A DNA stretch of 11,500 nt from Geoglobus sp. GTDB lineage: Archaea; Halobacteriota; Archaeoglobi; Archaeoglobales; Archaeoglobaceae. The DNA is taken from NCBI GenBank assembly GCA_027019885.1, contig JALUWC010000210.1, forward strand, positions 1 to 11,500, in the 5' to 3' direction. How positions within the stretch are numbered: the first letter of the stretch is position 1; each line of letters opens with the position of its first letter. Below, piece by piece: positions 1 through 7,574 of this stretch. Position numbers and translations under genes: made by a program. Under the pieces are notes generated by a model. That model was given only the letters and a program-made list of their open reading frames with translations, was not told the origin of the DNA and ran no database searches.

Positions 1-56
1 GGAACAGAGATCAAGTGAGGCAGAAAGACATTTTAAGGATTTGAGCTTAGGGGAAG

Positions 57-302
57 GTGCGGGTTAGAATAACACCTTATCAGGAACATTTTTATTTCCA
101 TACATCCAAAATAATTTCTGTGAGTTCTGCCAACAGGAAAAAGGTTTGTGGAAAAGAAGTACCTGAAGAGCTCGATACCCTTCTTGAAGAAATGGCAGAA
201 AACCAGCTGAAAGCAAATTATCGAAAGAGCCTTGGCAGGGAGCATGCGAGGAGAAGCTGGGATTTGGAGATAGAGAAGATTTTCAGAAAGAAGAGGAAAT
301 AA
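57..302 (+). pseudogene. Orphan coding fragment, possibly the C-terminus of a glycosyltransferase
   Basis: This is an open frame of 81 codons starting at GTG. Only the second half looks like protein: a charged helical stretch with GREHARRSWDLEIEKIF near the end (about residues 60-76). That arrangement resembles the last helix of GT-B (family 1/4) glycosyltransferases, where a 'GR.AR..W..E.EKI' pattern is common. The first 35 residues look non-coding. The frame is closed upstream by TAG at 48-50. A different frame (positions 2-64, ending at TAG 65-67) could be another piece of the same or a preceding gene. No ribosome binding site decides the GTG. I read it as a decayed 3' fragment and not a working gene; the family assignment is a weak guess from pattern alone. 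Confidence 0.3.
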
Positions 303-341
303 CACCTCTGTATATCCGGCTGATATGTTAAATGGATGTAA

Positions 342-710
342 ACTAATTTAGTTCACAAAGCCTTAATTGGTGTGGCTGAGGCAAATAGAGTTGAGATTAT
401 CTCTGTTGATCCAGAAAGAGTATATCTCAGGGGACACAGTCCAGAATTTCAGACCGAAGTTGTATAACATTCTCTGCAAAAAATGGAGCCCGGTTTAGTA
501 CAGGCATAGGAGAAACTGCCGTGAACGCAGCATGAGGGATGGGTGACAAAAATACTGTTGAATGAAGCTGAGAAAAGAGGAGTTTGGCTGAAATCAAAAG
601 AACCAGATGGGGAGAGCTTTTCAACATTTTGGGAGGCTGATATGTTTTGCAGAATCCCTCCTGATGGAACGAAGCCTGTAGATGTGATTGTCTTTAGAAG
701 CAAACCATAG
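342..710 (+). pseudogene. Frameshifted gene for an unknown, possibly exported protein
   Basis: Three adjoining reading-frame pieces make one plausible protein of about 120 residues. The first runs from 342 to TAA at 465-467 and includes EIISVDPERVYLRGHSPEF. The second, in another frame, covers about 464-530 and includes ITFSAKNGARFSTGIGE. The third returns to the original frame from about 531 to TAG at 708-710 and includes GWVTKILLNEAEKRGVWL and a Pro/Asp-rich end. In the original frame the middle segment has three stops (TAA, TAG, TGA), so two compensating indels explain it better than one point mutation. The composition resembles a beta-rich extracellular domain, but I do not recognise the family. 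No start codon or upstream membrane segment is visible, so the 5' end is probably lost too. A remnant of the next unit follows 11 bases later, so the two probably formed an operon. Confidence 0.4.
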
Positions 711-721
711 GGGGAAGTTCT

Positions 722-1226
722 GTGAAGAATATAACATCAACTGTCCTTCTTCCATTCATCTATATACTGGAATGATGGTGGTAAAGAGGGCTTACGCTTC
801 AGAAACGATCTAAGCTGGTTTTGCTGTTGTCATTCTTATTGCGATATCTACTGGAACTTTTCTTTTCTCACCAAGAGCTTTTGAGATAACTCCGGGAGAT
901 GCAGTAGTCAAAAGAATTCTCAGAAGCTTCGAGATTCCTTTTCGAGTATCAGGAGAGCATATGAATCCAATCTCAGCTGGGGGGGATCAGACTTTTTGCA
1001 TGGGTGGACTTTTCAGTTTTTATGGGTTTTACACATTCAAAAACTTGGGTGAGGTAGGGTTTGGGTTACAATAAGGAAAAATGAGATAACTATCGGAACA
1101 GAAACCAATAAGTATGCTATCAGCCCGAAAAACAATTCCAAATTTCCTGAAATCCCCAAAAATATTTGTCCAGATATCGTGATGGTGAAAAATAGTCTGA
1201 ATAAATTCAGACAAGGAACTCTCTGA
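722..1226 (+). pseudogene. Disrupted gene for a membrane-anchored (type IV pilin-like?) protein
   Basis: A purine-rich GGGGGAAG ribosome site at 710-717 precedes GTG 722, which opens a short hydrophobic frame (to TGA 773-775). The message continues one frame over from ATG 775: MVVKRAYASETI, then an in-frame TAA at 811-813, then a membrane segment AGFAVVILIAISTGTFLF (814-867) and a mostly polar region to 1071. A second shift around 1050-1072 leads to a plausible C-terminus beginning VWVTIRKNEITIGTET and ending at TGA 1224-1226. The 'KRA-YASE' before a hydrophobic helix resembles an archaeal class III (prepilin) signal, where a basic pair precedes the cleavage site and a Glu follows. That reading is inference. 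At least three lesions are present, so it is unlikely to be functional. Its 3' end overlaps the convergent reductase gene by 20 bases. Confidence 0.4.
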
Positions 1227-2379
1227 GATCCCACAGAAGCTTTGGCTCTCTTTTAAACAGCTCAAGTGCAAGTCTTTTCACACTCATGTCCTCTATCCGC
1301 ATACTCCCTATTCCCCTGAATAATTTGTCAAACGTGCTGTCATCAAGCTTCAGCATCTTTTCCTGCAATTTTCTGTTTCTCACCAAGGTTTTACCGAAAT
1401 CATTCATCCATCTTTCATCGTATTTCCTCAGAAATCTCGCCGAGTAATTTCCGGCTTCAACAGCCTCAGAAGCTGTGATTCCGGCATGGTAGCCTGCTCT
1501 CATTGCGTTTATTATTCCCCCACCTGTTATTGGATCAGTGTGCCTTGCAGCATCCCCAACAAGCATAACATTGTCTGCAACTGCTGTTTCAATTGCTCCT
1601 TTCACAGGCACGCCACCAACAACAACCTCGACTATCTCTCCCTCAGGAAAGTGCTCTTTTATGAATTCATCCAGATATTGTTTTGCAGGTTTTTCTGCCA
1701 TGCTTGGCATCACACCTATGCCAACATTTGCCGCATCCTCTCCTTTGGGGAAGAGCCATATGTATCCTCCTGGAGCATACTTTCTTCCAACCCAGAAGTA
1801 GGTTGTTGTTGGCTCAAAATTTATGTCTGTCATCAGATACTGAACACAGCTCTCAATCTCATTAAGCTTCAGAGTTGTATCTATTCCAGCCCATTTTGCA
1901 ACCCTGCTCTCAACACCATCTGCTCCTATTACAATTCTGGCAGACGTCTCCTGAAACTCACCCATGCTTCTTATTCCAAGTTTAACCGATCCATTTTCCC
2001 TCTTCATTGAAACTGCAGAGGTTTTTGTAAGCACATCAGCCCCAGCCCTGCTTGCAAGCTTCGCCAAGTATCTGTCAAATATTTTTCTTTCAAGCACATA
2101 TCCAACCTCATTTCCAGCCATATCTGCTGAAAGTTTTATTTTGTATTCTGAGGGGGAGCAAAGCTCTGCATTCTCAATTTCGCTTGCAATCCATCTTTCA
2201 TCAGGTTTGACAAACTCCTCAAAATCCTCTCTGCCAACACCCTCAGCACATCTGACTGGAACACCAATTTCCTGTCTTTTTTCAATGAGAAGAACATCAA
2301 GTCCCTTTTCAGCACATGTTTTTGCTGCAATGCTCCCTCCCGGGCCAGCGCCAACCACAATGACATCGTAATCCATCAT
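1207..2379 (-). CDS. Geranylgeranyl reductase family FAD enzyme (digeranylgeranylglycerophospholipid reductase)
   Basis: This 390-aa flavoprotein saturates the isoprenoid chains of archaeal membrane lipids, acting on digeranylgeranyl-glycerophospholipid or geranylgeranyl-PP. Visible motifs in order: an N-terminal Rossmann fingerprint GAGPGGS (residues 10-16) with the acidic strand end LLIEKR (30-35); PVRCAEG with Cys44 (41-47); GADG (152-155); the family motif YIWLFPKG (206-213) that shapes the lipid site; and the second FAD motif GDAARHTDPITGGGI (275-289). Length is normal for the archaeal family. The gene starts with two adjacent ATG codons. The first overlaps the ferredoxin stop as ATGA, so translation is probably coupled. 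Family knowledge: the Methanosarcina acetivorans reductase works with a ferredoxin encoded next to it, which matches this layout. It is the last gene of the purM operon. T-runs downstream on the minus strand (about 1160-1196) could serve as a terminator. Confidence 0.93.
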   Translation of the reverse strand: MMDYDVIVVGAGPGGSIAAKTCAEKGLDVLLIEKRQEIGVPVRCAEGVGREDFEEFVKPDERWIASEIENAELCSPSEYKIKLSADMAGNEVGYVLERKIFDRYLAKLASRAGADVLTKTSAVSMKRENGSVKLGIRSMGEFQETSARIVIGADGVESRVAKWAGIDTTLKLNEIESCVQYLMTDINFEPTTTYFWVGRKYAPGGYIWLFPKGEDAANVGIGVMPSMAEKPAKQYLDEFIKEHFPEGEIVEVVVGGVPVKGAIETAVADNVMLVGDAARHTDPITGGGIINAMRAGYHAGITASEAVEAGNYSARFLRKYDERWMNDFGKTLVRNRKLQEKMLKLDDSTFDKLFRGIGSMRIEDMSVKRLALELFKREPKLLWDLREFLV

Positions 2380-2555
2380 TCAACCACCTCTAAGGCGTTC
2401 ATTGGACATGTTTTCACACACGCCATGCATAGCGTGCATTTGTCATGGTAAACTTCAAGATAGGTTTCAACAAGTTCATTGGCGTTGAATTTGCAAACAG
2501 CTATGCATGCTCCGCAGTAACCGCATCTGTATCTGTTCACAGCAAGTCTTTTCAT
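2376..2555 (-). CDS. Small 2[4Fe-4S] ferredoxin, likely electron donor to the geranylgeranyl reductase
   Basis: The protein has 59 residues. It carries two four-cysteine clusters: CGYCGACIAVC (Cys11, 14, 17, 21) and CTLCMACVKTCP (Cys40, 43, 46, 50). Both have CxxCxxCxxxC spacing. The Pro that usually follows the fourth cysteine is present in the second cluster but is Lys in the first. The N-terminus (MKRLAVNRYRC) is basic. The stop TGA (2378-2376) overlaps the reductase start ATG in an ATGA arrangement, and the gene begins 23 bases after the transporter stop. I see no strong Shine-Dalgarno sequence. Overlap with the reductase and the known ferredoxin dependence of methanogen geranylgeranyl reductase make delivery of low-potential electrons for double-bond reduction its likely job. 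Confidence 0.9.
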   Translation of the reverse strand: MKRLAVNRYRCGYCGACIAVCKFNANELVETYLEVYHDKCTLCMACVKTCPMNALEVVE

Positions 2556-2578
2556 GTTTGCTGATTAGCGTGGCTTTA

Positions 2579-3472
2579 TTAAATAATCTTTTCTGCCTTG
2601 ACTCTTGCATACATAAGCAGAAGAAATATCTGGATAAACTGGTGGAACATAACATATACTGCATAAATCGGCGAAAGCGAAAGGGTGACAATCGCAATAA
2701 CGGTTGAGTTGTTCTTTCCAGCGCTAACAAACACGTAGGAAAGGTGCTCTTCCTTTTTGATTTTACCGGCTCTGGAAATAAGTTCTGAGAGGAGAATTGC
2801 TCCGATAATAAACGACGCAGAGTATGGTATCTGAGTAATAAAGCTTGATGGATGTACAAATTCGGCTTTAGAAAAAAATATGGTAAAAACAAGAGCGTTA
2901 AGGCTGATTTCAGTTAACCTTGATATCTTTTCCCTGCTTGGTGTGGTAAACTTCCCAATTATCTGTCCGAGGATTATAGGGAGAACAATCACCACTAAAA
3001 GAGATCTCACAATTTGAAAGATGTTAATCTCAATACCGTGAATTCCTGTTAAAATCGAGAGAAGAGCTGGATACAGAGCGACCCCCATAAGAAAGTTTAT
3101 GGTCATCAGAGAAACTGAAAGCTCAAGAGCACCACCTGAGATCAGTACATACATTGCATTCATGCTTGGAACAGGCATGAGCAGAAGAGACGCAAGGGAA
3201 AGGGACATTATCTCATTCTGAATAACTTTCAGCACAATAAACGCATATACTGGTGAAAAAACAAAATTCAGAAAGAGAGATGCGATGAGTGGTTTTTTCG
3301 AAATATTGAGCTTTTCAAACCTGAAAAGAAGCATTGAGGGAAATATCGTCGTGAAAACAAGAATTGAGATAATATACGAAAAAATCTGCTGGTACTGAGC
3401 CAGTTCGACCGTTCTTCCAAGAATGTATCCGGCAAATGCCGAAACAAAAACAAAGTAAATTTTAGACGTCAA
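2579..3472 (-). CDS. Membrane transporter of the bile acid:sodium symporter / ACR3 (BASS) superfamily
   Basis: This 297-aa protein is almost entirely hydrophobic, with roughly nine to ten membrane segments. Family-like landmarks are [19 protein letters not shown] (about residues 97-115), in the position of the discontinuous helix of the first half, and [19 protein letters not shown] in the second half, which matches the second crossover helix of BASS/ACR3 proteins. The cysteine that arsenite carriers of the ACR3 type use in the first motif is absent here, so arsenite export is not favoured; an organic anion or other solute is equally possible. The start is TTG at 3472-3470. A strong GGAGGA site lies 8 bases upstream (3486-3481) inside purM, and no other start fits. 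The gene overlaps the purM 3' end by 11 bases, so it is translated from the purM message. Substrate unknown. Confidence 0.8.
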   Translation of the reverse strand: MTSKIYFVFVSAFAGYILGRTVELAQYQQIFSYIISILVFTTIFPSMLLFRFEKLNISKKPLIASLFLNFVFSPVYAFIVLKVIQNEIMSLSLASLLLMPVPSMNAMYVLISGGALELSVSLMTINFLMGVALYPALLSILTGIHGIEINIFQIVRSLLVVIVLPIILGQIIGKFTTPSREKISRLTEISLNALVFTIFFSKAEFVHPSSFITQIPYSASFIIGAILLSELISRAGKIKKEEHLSYVFVSAGKNNSTVIAIVTLSLSPIYAVYVMFHQFIQIFLLLMYARVKAEKII

Positions 3473-4442
3473 CTCTCATTTCCTCCAGGTACACACCCTC
3501 TCCTTCTTCGACATATCCAACAACATCTCCGTCCAGCTTCTTTCTGAGTTCTTCAGCCGTTTTTTCGTGAGCGATCAGCATGAAACCCATTCCCATGTTA
3601 AACGTTCTGTACATCTCGTCCACGCTTATGTTACCAAGCTCATGGAGGAATGTGAATATCCTGTTGGGTTTCAACGGGTTGTCTATTACGAACTTTATCT
3701 TCTTCAGCCTTTTCAGGTTGAGCAATCCCCCTCCAGTTATGTGTGCCATCCCGTGGATCTCATACTTTCTCGCGATTTCAAGCACTTCTGAGTATATTCT
3801 GGTTGGAACAAGCAACTCCTCGCCTATTGTATGGTTTTCAAACCTGTCGTGATAGCTAAGACCATTCTCCTCAATCAGCTTTCTTGCCAGTGTTAATCCA
3901 TTGCTGTGGATTCCAGAGCTTGAAATGGCAAAGATAACATCTCCCGGCTTTACTGCACTGCCCGTGATGATTCCATCTTTCTCCACGAAGCCTATAACCG
4001 TGCCTGACAGATCCCATCCGTTCACAATATCGAGAGTTGCAGTTTCTCCTCCAACAAGGGTCACGTTTGCCATCTCACATCCCCTGTTAAGCCCCTCGCC
4101 AATTTCTGCCATTATTCTCTCCTCGGGTCTATTTGTGGCGATATAGTCAACCAGTGCAACTGGCTCGGCATTTATGGCGTAAAGGTCATTGACATTCATG
4201 GCAACACAGTCAATGCCTATCGTTCTGAAGTTGTTCATTATCTCCGCCACCTTTATTTTCGTGCCAACTCCATCAGTGGTTATGGCTATTCCGATCTCTC
4301 CAGCATCAATCACACTGGCATAGTGATTTGTGAGAATTGGCTGTCCAGTACCTTTTCTGACGAATTTCAGACCTGAAACAAGACTTTTCACTGCTTTCTC
4401 TTCCTTTTTGATGTCAACTCCGGCATCAGCGTAAGATTTCAT
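3462..4442 (-). CDS. purM: Phosphoribosylformylglycinamidine cyclo-ligase (AIR synthetase)
   Basis: This enzyme catalyses step five of purine biosynthesis, the ATP-dependent ring closure of FGAM to aminoimidazole ribonucleotide. The 326 residues carry the family signature throughout: SYADAGVDI at the N-terminus; TTDGVGTK (55-62); the NDL segment after CVAMNV (79-87) followed by the INAEP variant of the usual GAEP; GGETA (131-135); [13 protein letters not shown] in the C-terminal domain; and [10 protein letters not shown], which binds nucleotide phosphate. Length is slightly below the bacterial norm of about 345. It is the first gene of the minus-strand operon and faces the LarE-like gene across 51 bases. 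Its transcript may be nearly leaderless. The pairing with lipid-reduction genes looks like convenience, not pathway logic. Confidence 0.95.
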   Translation of the reverse strand: MKSYADAGVDIKKEEKAVKSLVSGLKFVRKGTGQPILTNHYASVIDAGEIGIAITTDGVGTKIKVAEIMNNFRTIGIDCVAMNVNDLYAINAEPVALVDYIATNRPEERIMAEIGEGLNRGCEMANVTLVGGETATLDIVNGWDLSGTVIGFVEKDGIITGSAVKPGDVIFAISSSGIHSNGLTLARKLIEENGLSYHDRFENHTIGEELLVPTRIYSEVLEIARKYEIHGMAHITGGGLLNLKRLKKIKFVIDNPLKPNRIFTFLHELGNISVDEMYRTFNMGMGFMLIAHEKTAEELRKKLDGDVVGYVEEGEGVYLEEMRVDV

Positions 4443-4493
4443 GATTTGGATTTACGCTAAAACCTTAAAAAATCTACTGCGCAAGTTATAGCG
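4443..4493. promoter_or_regulatory. Divergent purM / larE-like promoter region
   Basis: This 51-base gap separates two divergent starts. The only A/T-rich core is CTTAAAAAAT at 4464-4473. It sits about 25 bases from the LarE-like ATG (4494) and about 26 bases from the purM ATG (4442). In archaea the TATA box lies about 26 bases before the transcription start, so one element could serve both directions and give leaderless or nearly leaderless transcripts. Neither start has a Shine-Dalgarno sequence, in agreement. The match to the TATA consensus is only fair. Confidence 0.45.
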
Positions 4494-5294
4494 ATGGATA
4501 AAATCGAGAGACTTAAAGAATTCATATCCCAGTTTGAAAGTGTGGCAATCGCATTCAGCGGTGGTGTTGATAGCTCAACCCTCTTAGCCTTAACTGCAAA
4601 CGTGCTTGGAAATGAAAGAGTTGTTGCTGTAACAGCCTCAAGCCCCACAGTTCCCTCAAGGGATCTTGAGGATGCAAGGAGGTTTGCTGAGAAAATCGGG
4701 GTGAAGCACGTTTTGCTCGATCTTAACGAGCTTGAAGATGATAATTTCAGAAAAAACCCGCCCAACAGGTGCTACTTCTGCAAGAAAATGCTTCTTTCGA
4801 GAATAACCGAATTTGCAGAACTGGAAGGAATTCATGCAGTGTTTGAAGGAACAAATGCGGATGAACTCAGGGGGCACAGGCCCGGATTCAGGGCTGTTTC
4901 GGAGTTTGAGAACGTCTACTCTCCATGGGCAATGTTTGGCTTCACGAAAGACGAGATAAGATGGCTCGCAGGAGAGATGGGCTACGAGTTTGCGGACAAA
5001 CCATCAATGGCCTGCCTGTCCTCAAGGATACCATTTGGCATCGAGATCAACGAGGAAAAGCTCAGGAGAATTGACGCTGCGGAAAACCTCGTGATAGCCA
5101 TTGCAAAGGTAAAACAGGTCAGAGTTAGAGATTTTGGAGAGCATGCAATCATCGAGGCTGGCAGGGAGGAGAGAGAGAAACTGTTCAGCATAGAAATAGC
5201 GGACAGGATCGTTGAGGAGCTGAGGAAGCTTGGATACAAGAATGTACTCATGGATCTTGAGGGGTACAGGACCGGAAAGCTATCTGAAACCTGA
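4494..5294 (+). CDS. LarE-family PP-loop ATPase / sulfurtransferase with three candidate cluster cysteines
   Basis: This 266-aa protein has the adenylating PP-loop SGGVDSS at residues 22-28, preceded by VAIAF. LarE proteins adenylate a carboxylate of pyridinium dicarboxylate mononucleotide and insert sulfur to build the nickel-pincer cofactor. The family signature KPSMACLSSRIPFG lies at 169-182; its Cys174 aligns with the sulfur-donating cysteine of Lactobacillus plantarum LarE. A CxxC pair is also present (NRCYFCK, Cys93 and Cys96). Some LarE homologues are known to hold a [4Fe-4S] cluster with three cysteines and use it as a renewable sulfur carrier, and this protein has the cysteines for that version. 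No larB or larC is visible in the window, so the substrate is uncertain. The start ATG 4494 lacks a Shine-Dalgarno sequence, consistent with a leaderless message. Confidence 0.85.
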   Translation: MDKIERLKEFISQFESVAIAFSGGVDSSTLLALTANVLGNERVVAVTASSPTVPSRDLEDARRFAEKIGVKHVLLDLNELEDDNFRKNPPNRCYFCKKMLLSRITEFAELEGIHAVFEGTNADELRGHRPGFRAVSEFENVYSPWAMFGFTKDEIRWLAGEMGYEFADKPSMACLSSRIPFGIEINEEKLRRIDAAENLVIAIAKVKQVRVRDFGEHAIIEAGREEREKLFSIEIADRIVEELRKLGYKNVLMDLEGYRTGKLSET

Positions 5295-5457
5295 AAATTT
5301 AAGTGGTATGCGGTGTTCTTTGCTCAGCCTACCGTCGGTCAATTTTACATTATCTTCTCCACTGATTCAGGTGTCACAACATCCCCCATCATTCTCCAAA
5401 CCCCATAACAGATCGGCAACGTTTATGTTCATGGTGTAAAAAAATTTAAGTATCTAA
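5295..5457. other. Intergenic region upstream of the AOR operon
   Basis: No convincing gene is present here. On the minus strand a short frame from TTG 5419-5417 to TAA 5347-5345 encodes 24 residues ending VVTPESVEKIM, which looks protein-like but has no ribosome site and may be a gene remnant. A TTTTACATTATC copy of the TTTTAC element seen at both downstream promoters lies at 5343-5354. The 3' part holds the AOR promoter. Confidence 0.35.
5445..5452 (+). promoter_or_regulatory. TATA box of the zinc-ribbon / AOR operon
   Basis: TTTAAGTA follows an A-run (GTAAAAAAA). Transcription would start about 25 bases downstream, near 5472-5475, giving a short leader of about 15 bases that contains the GAGGTGAT ribosome site (5477-5484). 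Assigned by position and composition only. Confidence 0.45.
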
Positions 5458-5472
5458 TTTTACAAAGTAAAA
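5458..5472. promoter_or_regulatory. Palindromic operator candidate TTTTAC-AAA-GTAAAA
   Basis: This is a perfect 6-bp inverted repeat around a 3-base centre, lying between the TATA box and the predicted transcription start. A dimeric regulator bound here would block transcription initiation. The half-site TTTTAC recurs in the promoter of the downstream ligase operon (9032 and 9063). Confidence 0.45.
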
Positions 5473-5488
5473 ACCAGAGGTGATATTT

Positions 5489-5635
5489 ATGACATTGTCA
5501 ACAAGATGTCTGAACTGCAGAAAAAGGTTTGAGGTTGAAAGAAATCAGGAAATTGCTGAATGCCCTCACTGCGGTAGTAAATGGAGAATATCATGGGTCG
5601 ATGCTGATCAGCCCAAAGTACAGGGTCCCGCATAA
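5489..5635 (+). CDS. 48-aa zinc-ribbon protein heading the AOR operon
   Basis: The protein has two zinc knuckles, CLNC (Cys7, Cys10) and CPHCG (Cys25, Cys28), which would bind one zinc ion in a rubredoxin/zinc-ribbon fold, followed by a short aromatic strand (KWRISWVDAD) and a polar tail. ATG 5489 is preceded by a good ribosome site, GAGGTGAT (5477-5484). The AOR gene begins 9 bases after its stop with its own GGTGGT site (5636-5641), so the two genes are co-transcribed. Its size is like archaeal RNA polymerase subunit P, but the sequence after the second knuckle does not match that subunit as I know it. Candidate roles are a small regulator, a metal or redox partner, or an assembly factor for AOR. 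Function unknown; the coding call is strong. Confidence 0.78.
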   Translation: MTLSTRCLNCRKRFEVERNQEIAECPHCGSKWRISWVDADQPKVQGPA

Positions 5636-5644
5636 GGTGGTAAG

Positions 5645-7570
5645 ATGGTTCTGAAAAGGAAGGTCGCATTTGTTGATCTGACAAAAGAAAAAGCAGTAAT
5701 TGAGGAAATCCCAGTGGAGCTGAGAAAGAGACATCTCGGAGGGAGAGGGCTTAACTGGTACTACCTCTACAACAACATTCCTCCAGATGCTGATCCTCTC
5801 GGTGAGGAGAACATTTTTGCAGTTGGCTCAGGTTTGCTTTCAGGTTTTCCCGCATTGGGGGCTGGAAGAACTCAGATATCTGCAAAAAGCCCCATAACCG
5901 GGGGAGTTGGGGATTCAAACATGGGAGGAGCGTTTGCTCCTCAACTGAAATATGCGGGATTTGACCACATAATAGTCAGGGGAAGGGCAAAAAGACCCGT
6001 TTACATCCTTGTAAAAGATGGAGAGATCGAGATAAGGGGAGCTGAGCATCTATGGGGAATGGACACCCATGAAACGCAGAAGGCGATAAGAGAGGAAATA
6101 GAAGACGACAGAGCTGAATCAATGGTCATAGGAAGGGCTGGAGAGAACAGGGTTGTCTTTGCCAATGTAATGAATGGCATCAAGAATGCCGGAGGAAGGA
6201 GTGGGCTTGGAGCCGTGATGGGTTCGAAAAATCTGAAGGCGATAACAGCAAGCGGAGCAGTAGATGTTGAGGTTCACGATCCCGAAAATCTGCTCAGATA
6301 TGCTCTTGAAGTTGATAAAAAGGCGAGAAGCACTAAGTGGGCAAAAACCCTTGGAAGGCTTGGAACTCCTTTGCTCTATGATGTTTCCTACACAACAGGC
6401 TTCATTGGAACAATGAACTGGCAGTACAACACACCCGGAGAGGAGGGATCTCCGCTTGAAGCTGAGAATCTTGAGAAGTATGGCATGAAGATGGTGGCAT
6501 GCATTGGGTGCAGCGTTCACTGCAGACACAGGGTGAAGATAAGGGAAGGAAAGAACGCTGGTCTGACAACTGAAGGTCCTGAATATGCTGCTGCTGGAGC
6601 CTTTGGAACTGGAGTTGGAGTTTACGACTGGGAATCTGTGATAAAGGGGAATGCTGAGTGCAACAAGTGGGGCGTTGACATAATTTCAATGGGAACAACA
6701 GTTGCCTGGGCTTTCGAGCTATATCAGAGGGGATACATAACCGACAAGGATACATTTGGACTCAAGCTGGAATGGGGGGATGAGGATGCCGTCCTCGGGT
6801 TGGCAAGGATGATTGTTGAGAGAGAAGGAATAGGAAACATTCTGGCTGAAGGCTTTAAAAAGGCAGCAGAGCATTTTGGGGAGGAGACTCTTTACTATGC
6901 CAATCAGACCAAAAACCATCCAAATCTGCTCACAGATGAAAGAGGAATTCCGAGCTTTGCCTTGGGTATTGCAACATCAACGAGGGGAGCAGATCATCTG
7001 AGAAGCAGACCCGGAATTGACCTCTTTCAGCTTCCGGAGGATGTTCTTGAGAGCATATACGGACACAAAATAATCAGCGACTTCACAGCATACGAGACAA
7101 AGGGCATAATGGTCTGGTGGCATGAACTGCTTTACAACATTGTTGACAGCCTCGGAATATGCAAGTTCCAGACTGTATTCAATTCTGCCAACTCACCAAA
7201 GTTCGAGGACTACATCCCCCTTATAAAATATGCAACCGGCATCGAGCTTACAAAGCAGCAGCTTATGGAGATTGCAGAGAGAAACTACACAATTGAGAGG
7301 CTGTTCAACACTATTAATGGATTCAGCAGAAAGGATGACTACCCGCCTGAGAGATACTTCAGAGAGGAGACGAAGAGAGGTCTGCCGTTCATGAAGGGGA
7401 GAAAGCTTGACAGAGAGAGATACGAGAAGATGCTCGATGAGTACTACAGACAGCACGGATGGGATGAAAATGGAATTCCAACAGAAGAGACTCTTGCAAG
7501 GCTTGGGATAGAAAAGCCGAAGGTGAGCTTTCCTGTGATTGAGAAAACAGCTGATGCGAAAAGGGGGTGA
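5645..7570 (+). CDS. Aldehyde:ferredoxin oxidoreductase, tungstopterin catalytic subunit
   Basis: This 641-aa enzyme oxidises an aldehyde to a carboxylic acid (or the reverse) at a bis-pterin tungsten centre. The N-terminal pterin-binding domain has LGGRGLNWYYL (31-41), GAGR (72-75), SNMGGAFAPQLKYAGFD (91-107) and GRSGLGAVMGSKNLKAI (184-200). The [4Fe-4S] cluster ligands are CIGCSVHC (Cys286, 289, 293) and Cys506 in DSLGICKF, the same spacing pattern as Pyrococcus furiosus AOR. The acidic TEGPEY stretch (309-314) and His451 in RGADHLRS fit the active-site region. After PEY this protein has AAAGAFG where, from memory, many relatives have another Glu, so substrate range may differ. It is followed at once by a multi-cluster ferredoxin subunit and a MoaD domain, a layout recalling the Aromatoleum AOR operon, whose enzyme oxidises phenylacetaldehyde. 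The exact substrate cannot be read from sequence. Confidence 0.92.
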   Translation: MVLKRKVAFVDLTKEKAVIEEIPVELRKRHLGGRGLNWYYLYNNIPPDADPLGEENIFAVGSGLLSGFPALGAGRTQISAKSPITGGVGDSNMGGAFAPQLKYAGFDHIIVRGRAKRPVYILVKDGEIEIRGAEHLWGMDTHETQKAIREEIEDDRAESMVIGRAGENRVVFANVMNGIKNAGGRSGLGAVMGSKNLKAITASGAVDVEVHDPENLLRYALEVDKKARSTKWAKTLGRLGTPLLYDVSYTTGFIGTMNWQYNTPGEEGSPLEAENLEKYGMKMVACIGCSVHCRHRVKIREGKNAGLTTEGPEYAAAGAFGTGVGVYDWESVIKGNAECNKWGVDIISMGTTVAWAFELYQRGYITDKDTFGLKLEWGDEDAVLGLARMIVEREGIGNILAEGFKKAAEHFGEETLYYANQTKNHPNLLTDERGIPSFALGIATSTRGADHLRSRPGIDLFQLPEDVLESIYGHKIISDFTAYETKGIMVWWHELLYNIVDSLGICKFQTVFNSANSPKFEDYIPLIKYATGIELTKQQLMEIAERNYTIERLFNTINGFSRKDDYPPERYFREETKRGLPFMKGRKLDRERYEKMLDEYYRQHGWDENGIPTEETLARLGIEKPKVSFPVIEKTADAKRG

Positions 7571-7574
7571 AAAC

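Noticed and set aside
33..305. A 90-codon minus-strand open frame at the window start
   Set aside because: The protein is low-information; the opposite plus-strand frame has a more protein-like charged C-terminus, so this is probably its shadow.
1486..2010. A 174-codon open frame on the plus strand within the reductase gene
   Set aside because: It is cysteine- and serine-rich antisense of a clearly conserved flavoprotein with all motifs on the minus strand, and it has no recognisable domain.
5359..5410. Box C/D-like sequences (ATGATGG and CTGA) on the minus strand as a guide RNA
   Set aside because: Only one imperfect C box and one D box are seen, without the C'/D' pair or normal spacing.
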